Assembly: GCA_902524245.1 (NCBI GenBank)
Contig: CABZCN010000001.1
Location: 186,001-250,000, forward strand
Length of the DNA: 64,000 nt
Direction of reading: 5' to 3'
From: an uncultured Alphaproteobacteria bacterium
GTDB lineage: Bacteria; Pseudomonadota; Alphaproteobacteria; HIMB59
The position numbers and the translations under genes are program-made. This document shows positions 57,992 to 64,000 of the stretch, piece after piece. The notes under the pieces were generated by a model. The model did no database searches. It was not told the DNA's origin and saw only the letters and a program-made list of their open reading frames with translations. Position 1 is the stretch's first letter. The number at the start of each line of letters is the position of its first letter.

Positions 57992-58983
57992 TCTGAACCT
58001 CCATTAGCCCATACATCAGTATATATTTCTTTAATTTCTGGAATTGGAGAAGCCATGGAAATTTCAGTTGCTTTTTCAACTTGATCTTTAATTTTCTCCT
58101 CAATTTCAGAAATTATTTTTTCATTGATATTAAAATCTAATAACTTTGCTCTGTAATTTTTTATTGGGTCTTTGTTTTCCATCCAATCTTTTACTTCCTC
58201 ATCAGGTCTGTACTTACCTGGGTCAGCTCTTGAATGCCCACTATGTCGATAAGTCTTGGCTTCAATTAAACTTGGACCTTTGCCCTCTCTCGCTTTTGAA
58301 ATAGCTTTTTCTGCTGTTCTAAGCATTTCATCAGCATCATTTCCGTCCACAATAATTTTATCTAAATCGTATGCACCTGCTCTATCAGCAGCTGGGTGCT
58401 CAACAGCAGTAACTTCATTAATTGGTGTATATTCCATATATAAATTATTTTCACAAACAAACACTATGGGTAAATTCCATATTTTTGCCATGTTCAATGC
58501 CTCATGGAATGCTCCGATATTCGTAGTACCGTCTCCAAAAAAGCAAACGCTTACCTCATTTGTCTTATTATATTTTGATGCTAAAGCAGTTCCATTGGCA
58601 ATAGTTAAATGAGCACCTATAATAGCATATGAACCCATAACTCCTTTATCTACATCTGTAAGATGCATGGATCCTCCTTTACCTTTCATCAAGCCACACT
58701 GTCTACCCATTAATTCTCCTAAAACTCCTTCGATTGAGGATCCTCTTGCGAGTGTATGTGCGTGCCCACGGTATGTACAAAATGTATAATCGCCTTGTTT
58801 CAAGGCGACTCCAAAGGCACCTGCAATAGCTTCCTGACCTAGAGCTAAATGGCTAGTACCTTTGATAAGATTTTGAAGAAAAAGATCATATGCTTTTTTT
58901 TCGACTAACCTTAATTTCAGCATCATTTCCCATAATTGAAGTCTTTTCTCTTCTCCTATATCGTCATTTAATTTATCTACCAT
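57979..58983 (-). CDS. 2-oxoacid/acetoin dehydrogenase E1 alpha subunit (TPP-dependent)
   Basis: TYRGHAHTLARG...FFGDGTTNIGAFHEALNMAKIWNLPIVFVCENN...TYRHSGHSRADPGKYR. Confidence 0.95.
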   Translation of the reverse strand: MVDKLNDDIGEEKRLQLWEMMLKLRLVEKKAYDLFLQNLIKGTSHLALGQEAIAGAFGVALKQGDYTFCTYRGHAHTLARGSSIEGVLGELMGRQCGLMKGKGGSMHLTDVDKGVMGSYAIIGAHLTIANGTALASKYNKTNEVSVCFFGDGTTNIGAFHEALNMAKIWNLPIVFVCENNLYMEYTPINEVTAVEHPAADRAGAYDLDKIIVDGNDADEMLRTAEKAISKAREGKGPSLIEAKTYRHSGHSRADPGKYRPDEEVKDWMENKDPIKNYRAKLLDFNINEKIISEIEEKIKDQVEKATEISMASPIPEIKEIYTDVWANGGSEWHN

Positions 58984-60272
58984 TAATATTTATTAGCAAT
59001 AGGTAGATCTTCAGCAGGGAACAAGGAAATTACTTGGCATCCTTTATCAGTAACAATCAATTCTTCTTCAATTCGCGCAGCAGAATAACCATCTTTTGCA
59101 GGACAATAGGTTTCAAGAGCAAAAACCATTCCTTCTTTAATTTCATCAGGTGAGTCCATTGAAACCAATCTACTGATTATTGGTCTTTCATGAATTGCCA
59201 AACCTAAACCATGTCCGAACTGTAATGCGAATGCTGACATTTCATTTGCAAAACCAAATTCCTCAGCCTTCGGCCATACTGATGCAATTTTATCCGTAGA
59301 TACTCCAGGTTTTACAAGTTCAATGGCTTTGTCTAGCCACTCTCGACACTGCTTGTAGGCATCATTTTGAGAGTCTGATGCCCGTCCAATATTGAAGGTT
59401 CTATAATAACAGGTCCTGTAGCCCATATAAGATTGAAGTATGTCAAAGAAAGCTTGATCACCAGGTCTAAAAATTCTATCTGTAAAATTATGTGGATGCG
59501 GATTACATCTTTCACCTGAAATGGCATTTATTGCCTCGACATCATCTGAACCAAGTTCGTATAAAAGCTTATTTGCATTAGCAACTATTTGAGCTTCACT
59601 AACGCCTGGCTTCATAGTCTCATAAATTTGATGATAAGTAGCATCAACCATCGATGCAGCCTGGTTTAATAACATTAGCTCATCTCTTGATTTTATTTCC
59701 CTGGCTTCAAGAAGAATTTGCTGTCCGTCAATTATCTCTAAACCCTCTGCTTGAAGAGCAAACATCATTGCTGGTTCAACAAGATCCACACCTACAGGTT
59801 CATTTGCTAGTCCCTTTTCATTTAACATTGATTTTATTTCTTTTGCGGCATTTTTCATTAATCCTGCATCAGGATGCACCGTACCCCTCAGGCCTACCAT
59901 TCCTGCCTTCCAATTTTCTTTTGGAAGCCAAGGCGAAAATAATTGGTGATGTTTAGCCGCTGAACCGAAATCCCACAGCACGGGATCATGGTCTTGAGCT
60001 AATAGAGAATATCTACATATTTTGTCTCTTGACCACTCTCCAATAACTGTGCTTGTGAGATATCGGATGTTGTTGTTATCAAAACAAAGGAGTGAACCGG
60101 CTTTTGAATTTTTTAGAGCCTCTCTGGCTCTTCCTAGTCGATATTTGTGAAGTCTAGGAAAATTAATTCTCTCTTCATAATCTACATTTGTCCTTCCATG
60201 AGAAGGTACCCTTCTATGCCAATCGTAATTTGGATTTATATCTTCAGGTTTTATGATTGAAGGTTCACTCAT
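58983..60272 (-). CDS. M24-family metallopeptidase-like (Xaa-Pro/creatinase superfamily) protein with atypical metal site
   Basis: pita-bread fold motifs GDQAFFDIL, GYRTCYYRTFN, FGHGLGLAIHERP, VFALETYCP, ARIEEELIVTDKG. Confidence 0.88.
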   Translation of the reverse strand: MSEPSIIKPEDINPNYDWHRRVPSHGRTNVDYEERINFPRLHKYRLGRAREALKNSKAGSLLCFDNNNIRYLTSTVIGEWSRDKICRYSLLAQDHDPVLWDFGSAAKHHQLFSPWLPKENWKAGMVGLRGTVHPDAGLMKNAAKEIKSMLNEKGLANEPVGVDLVEPAMMFALQAEGLEIIDGQQILLEAREIKSRDELMLLNQAASMVDATYHQIYETMKPGVSEAQIVANANKLLYELGSDDVEAINAISGERCNPHPHNFTDRIFRPGDQAFFDILQSYMGYRTCYYRTFNIGRASDSQNDAYKQCREWLDKAIELVKPGVSTDKIASVWPKAEEFGFANEMSAFALQFGHGLGLAIHERPIISRLVSMDSPDEIKEGMVFALETYCPAKDGYSAARIEEELIVTDKGCQVISLFPAEDLPIANKY

Positions 60273-61076
60273 TTATTGAATTACCATTCCTCCATCAATC
60301 ATAAGTATTTGTCCTGTCATATAATCAGACTCACTAGACGCTAAAAATGATGCTGTGCCCACCACGTCTTCAGGATAGGAATACCTCTTCATCAAAATCA
60401 TATTCTCTGCAATTGAGTCCATTGACTCTCCGGGTTTATCAAATTTTCCAATTGCAACTAAATCTTTATCTAGTTGCTCCCATAGCTCTGTTCTTACTAC
60501 GCCAGGGCCATATCCGTTAACGGTAATGCCATGCTCAACTAAACTTTTTGCACCACCTTTTATTAGAGCAGCTATGGCATGTTTGCTCATTCCATAAACC
60601 ACAACATCATCAAAAGTTTCCCGAGATAAAATAGAAGCTACATGAATAATTTTATATGGTTCTTTTTGTTTACCTTGTTTAATCATTTGTCGAGCTTGTT
60701 CTTGCATGCCCAAAAGAGCACCTCGAACATTTATATCCATAATAAAATCGTAATTTTCCTCAGTTATATCCATGAAGAAAAGTGGTTTGTTTACTCCAGC
60801 ATTATTTATAGAAACATTTAGACTACCAAAATTTTCAACTGTTGCTTTTACTGCAGCTACGTGATCTTCACGATTTCTCACGTCTACTTTACATGAAATA
60901 GCCTCACCTCCAGCTGACCTAATTCTCTCTTCAACCTCTTTACAACCGTCAAGGTTTACATCTGTTAGACAAATTTTGGCTCCTTGGGCAGCAAAGTGCT
61001 CACCTACCGCAGCACCCATACCTTGTGCAGCGCCTGTAATAAGGACATTTTTACCTTTTAGTCTCTCTTTATCCAT
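60273..61076 (-). CDS. SDR family oxidoreductase
   Basis: NVLITGAAQGMGAAVGEHFAAQGA...INNAGVNKP...VYGMSKHAIAALIKG (YxxxK). Confidence 0.95.
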   Translation of the reverse strand: MDKERLKGKNVLITGAAQGMGAAVGEHFAAQGAKICLTDVNLDGCKEVEERIRSAGGEAISCKVDVRNREDHVAAVKATVENFGSLNVSINNAGVNKPLFFMDITEENYDFIMDINVRGALLGMQEQARQMIKQGKQKEPYKIIHVASILSRETFDDVVVYGMSKHAIAALIKGGAKSLVEHGITVNGYGPGVVRTELWEQLDKDLVAIGKFDKPGESMDSIAENMILMKRYSYPEDVVGTASFLASSESDYMTGQILMIDGGMVIQ

Positions 61077-61145
61077 AAATTTCCTCCATTTCTATTATAT
61101 AATATGTATTTAAATTACTGACTTCAAATATATTCAAAATGAATA

Positions 61146-62180
61146 TTATCTACCTAAAGCTGATCTCTTTTTTTCCAATAAAGATGTTTTTCGTTCATCA
61201 ATTGTGGCAAGCAGACTCTTTCTAGCTTGCCGCGAGTCAAATACCCTGGACATAGTTTGAAAAACTATAACGATAACCAAAAGCACTGATGTAAATAATT
61301 GAACAAAATGAACCTGAAGTGCATAAAATACGAGACCAGTATTTAAAAAATTGACTGTTAAAGCTCCGATAGCAGCTCCTAAAACACCACCCTTTCCTCC
61401 TAATATACTCACACCTCCAACAAAAGCTGCAACAGTTCCTGCTAAAAGAAGGTATTGCAGTCCTAAACCTTGAGCCGTTCCTGATTTCAAACCAATTACA
61501 GTTCCAGCAAAACCAGCACAAAAACCTGACAGCGCAAAGGCTATAATCATTGGGCGTCTTAAAGGTATACCTGCAGTGAGTGCTTCTTTTCTTGCTCCAC
61601 CGATCGCATATATTTCTCTTCCATATTTTGTGTAACGCATAAAAATTCCTACACAAATGAATATGAGGATAACCGTTAGGCTAGCAGGTGAAAAATACAT
61701 TAAAACTTTAGTAGTAATAAAATCAGGAACTCTAAAATCAGTTAACATAACTGTTTTTTCTTCAGCTATTAGTAAAGCCACACCTCTAAGCAACATAAGT
61801 GTACCAACTGTAATCACAATCGCTCTTATTCTTATGAAAGCTATAACAAAACCTTGTGTTGCACCAATTAGAGTTGAAACTGAAAGTCCTATAATCATCG
61901 CTAATGGGGCGCCTAAGGGGTCTGTTAATTTTACAACTATCACAGCGCACAGGGCCGCGTTAGACCCAATTGATAAATCAATTTCTCCAGCAATTATACA
62001 AATAGTTAATGCTAAACCTACAAGGCCCAAGACTGCAAACCTTTCAAGAATAGCGAAACTGATATTGTGACTAAAGAAAACCTCTATATTAATTGCAAAG
62101 AATACATAAACACAAAATGATAATAAGATTGCAAAAGAGAGATCCACATCTTTTGTAATCTTTTTTAAAAAATTATCCAT
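61146..62180 (-). CDS. sugar ABC transporter permease (RbsC-like)
   Basis: GEIDLSIGSNAALCAVIVV...GGVSILGGKGGVLGAAIGALTVNFL. Confidence 0.92.
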   Translation of the reverse strand: MDNFLKKITKDVDLSFAILLSFCVYVFFAINIEVFFSHNISFAILERFAVLGLVGLALTICIIAGEIDLSIGSNAALCAVIVVKLTDPLGAPLAMIIGLSVSTLIGATQGFVIAFIRIRAIVITVGTLMLLRGVALLIAEEKTVMLTDFRVPDFITTKVLMYFSPASLTVILIFICVGIFMRYTKYGREIYAIGGARKEALTAGIPLRRPMIIAFALSGFCAGFAGTVIGLKSGTAQGLGLQYLLLAGTVAAFVGGVSILGGKGGVLGAAIGALTVNFLNTGLVFYALQVHFVQLFTSVLLVIVIVFQTMSRVFDSRQARKSLLATIDERKTSLLEKKRSALGR

Positions 62181-63220
62181 TATTCCTGAGCCCTACTTCC
62201 TTTAGCAAATAAACCAAAAACTATGATGCTAAACACGATCATTAAGCCCACACCAACTATTCTAGGTCCACTATTAAATCCTTGTAAAACCATCATATTA
62301 TCAACCATAGCAATAAAAATTGCTCCCAAACTAGTCCTTAAAGTAGATCCATAACCACCCATTATTGAATTTCCACCAACCATGACAGTTGCTATAACGA
62401 GTATTGTCATATCACCTGATGATCCAAATTCTGCAGAAAAATAATTAGATTGAGCACTATCCATTTGAGCAACAAAAGCTACTGCAACAAATGCACAACA
62501 AACAGAACAGATTGTGAAAACAATTATCGCCATGGAAAAATTTTCATGGCCAGTGGCTTTTCCAGCAGCTTTGTTTGCTCCAACTAAATAAACTTTCCTT
62601 CCAAAATTTGTATGTCTTAAAACTATCTCAGCTGCAATGGCAATTAAAATAAAAGACCATGTGATACTTGGAAGACCCAAAAAAGAACCAGTTCCTAACC
62701 ATTCTGCATCATGAGGTCTTGTAAAGTTTATTACAAGGTTATCACTCCACCATGCACCAATACCATATAGGATGCCTGCTCCACCTAATGTTACAACAAT
62801 TGGGTTGCCTCCCATTCCAACAAAATATCCTTGTATTACTCCACTTACGACACCTACTGCTAAAGCAGCTAATAGTGAAACTAAAAAGTTTCCTGCAAGA
62901 TCCGGTGATCCAAAACCAGTAGCCATACCCATAGCAAAAGTAACACCACAAATTGATGCTGTTTCTTTTAATGACAATAAAAAAAAATTTCCTGATAAAG
63001 TTACAAATGTAAGTCCTATAGCCATAATGCCATATAGTGCTGCATCTCTGATAATTGCTTTAAAATTGGTTATTGTTAAATAATTTTCTGTAAAAAAAAT
63101 TCCATATATAAACATCACAGCAAAAAGTGACAATAAAATAGCAAGAAGTGTGCGATCCTTATAGAATTGCAAGAACTTTGCAGAAAAAGGTAATTGATTA
63201 TTTTCGATGATAGCGCTCAT
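62180..63220 (-). CDS. sugar ABC transporter permease (RbsC-like)
   Basis: RbsC-type multi-TM protein; VMVGGNSIMGGYGSTLRTSLGAIFIAM; 1-nt overlap with the next permease. Confidence 0.9.
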   Translation of the reverse strand: MSAIIENNQLPFSAKFLQFYKDRTLLAILLSLFAVMFIYGIFFTENYLTITNFKAIIRDAALYGIMAIGLTFVTLSGNFFLLSLKETASICGVTFAMGMATGFGSPDLAGNFLVSLLAALAVGVVSGVIQGYFVGMGGNPIVVTLGGAGILYGIGAWWSDNLVINFTRPHDAEWLGTGSFLGLPSITWSFILIAIAAEIVLRHTNFGRKVYLVGANKAAGKATGHENFSMAIIVFTICSVCCAFVAVAFVAQMDSAQSNYFSAEFGSSGDMTILVIATVMVGGNSIMGGYGSTLRTSLGAIFIAMVDNMMVLQGFNSGPRIVGVGLMIVFSIIVFGLFAKGSRAQE

Positions 63221-64000
63221 AGGTTTGTCTCGTTAAATGGATCAGTAATCTCTTTGAGAATAACAGGTGTTTTAATTTTTTCTAATCGGTGTTCATCAAT
63301 CATCATTCCTCTATAAAATGTAATCACTCTGTCAGGGAGATATGTGATTTCTTGGATATCAGTAGAGGCAAAAATAATTGTAATTCCTCTTGCTGCTAAT
63401 TCTCTCATTCTTTGATATATCTCTGATTTAGCACCAACATCAACACCTCTTGTCGGCTCATTCACAAGCAATACATCGGGCTTGATTGAAAGCCATTTTC
63501 CTAATGCTACTTTTTGTTGATTTCCGCCACTTAAAAGACCTGACTCATCGTGCATTCTTTTGACATCAATTAAGAACTCTTTTGCTAAATTTCTGGAATA
63601 ATTATCCTCAGAACTGCCAAAGTTAAAACCATATTTTGATATCGCACCAAGTGCTGGGGAGGTTAAATTCTCAAATATTGGACGTCCAAGAAAAAGACCA
63701 TCTTTTTTTCTATCGGAGGAGCAATATGCAATTTTTTTCTTTATAGCATGACTTGGTGATTTAGGTAAAAAGGTTTCACCGTTCAAAGTGAGTGAACCTG
63801 ATCTAGATTGAAGTGCACCTGCTATGGAGGCTAATACTTCACCTGCTCCACTACCAAGTTGCCCAGAGAGCCCAAGTATCTCTCCCTTGAAGGCTGAAAA
63901 ACTAACCGGCTCTAGAACGCCATCAGGCCAAAGTTCTTTTACTTCTAATTTTGGATCATCACTTATATGGTCAGCTTTTGATGGGAACATATTTGCCAAT
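63217..64000 (-). CDS. sugar ABC transporter ATP-binding protein (RbsA-like), C-terminal part; 5' end beyond window
   Basis: YCSSDRKKDGLFLGRPIFEN, LLSGGNQQKVALGKWL, LLVNEPTRGVDVGAKSEIYQ; N-terminal NBD not in window. Confidence 0.92.
   Translation of the reverse strand, partial: LANMFPSKADHISDDPKLEVKELWPDGVLEPVSFSAFKGEILGLSGQLGSGAGEVLASIAGALQSRSGSLTLNGETFLPKSPSHAIKKKIAYCSSDRKKDGLFLGRPIFENLTSPALGAISKYGFNFGSSEDNYSRNLAKEFLIDVKRMHDESGLLSGGNQQKVALGKWLSIKPDVLLVNEPTRGVDVGAKSEIYQRMRELAARGITIIFASTDIQEITYLPDRVITFYRGMMIDEHRLEKIKTPVILKEITDPFNETNL

Noticed and set aside
58983-60272. DMSP lyase DddP
   Set aside because: Shares the M24 fold and an N-terminal NIRY-type motif, but the metal-ligand region (GYRTCYYRTF) differs from what I recall of DddP; kept as a general M24-family call.
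61657-62070. 137-aa plus-strand ORF
   Set aside because: Antisense to a well-supported permease.
1-64000. CRISPR arrays or restriction/defence systems
   Set aside because: No regularly spaced repeats, cas genes, methylase/nuclease pairs or toxin-antitoxin pairs recognised.

Overview
AT-rich bacterial chromosomal window, apparently from a streamlined marine alphaproteobacterium. The lineage (SAR11-like, HIMB59 or AEGEAN-169-like) is an inference from gene content, not a marker-gene result. Gene density is high. I found no rRNA, IS element, integrase or CRISPR array. Contents in order: (1) 0-7 kb: a PsiE-like protein, an FAD-dependent oxidoreductase, a tract of mostly uncharacterised small ORFs, and tRNA-Ala(GGC). 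(2) 7.2-16.7 kb: DhaK/DhaL, a glycerol/polyol-type ABC transporter (2 ATPases, small membrane protein, 2 permeases, SBP), then a divergent sugar isomerase/epimerase and a Gfo/Idh/MocA oxidoreductase. (3) 16.7-19.6 kb: aldo/keto reductase, HAD hydrolase, xylose isomerase. (4) 19.6-30.1 kb: a minus-strand cluster starting with a microbial rhodopsin and flotillin, followed by an SCP2-like protein, alpha/beta hydrolase, sodium:solute symporter, both N,N-dimethylformamidase subunits, cupin and MBL-fold hydrolase. The rhodopsin reads D-N-I at the key helix-C positions and keeps the Schiff-base Lys, matching the flotillin-associated rhodopsin (FArhodopsin) type. (5) 30.2-42.4 kb: a divergent 5-oxoprolinase-like PxpABC cluster with biotin carboxylase, BCCP and an unusual RbsABC-type transporter. 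(6) 42.4-50.5 kb: hypotheticals, an orphan ParA-like ATPase, Fe-ADH, and a GldA/GldF/GldG/DUF4340 module. (7) 50.5-64 kb: a minus-strand carbohydrate cluster (IolB/IolC/IolJ-like, Gfo/Idh, aldehyde dehydrogenase, 2-oxoacid dehydrogenase E1 alpha/beta with a free-standing lipoyl domain, M24-family protein, SDR, RbsC/RbsA-type transporter). The strongest lead is the rhodopsin-flotillin-amide hydrolase region. All calls come from reading the sequence by eye; no searches were run.
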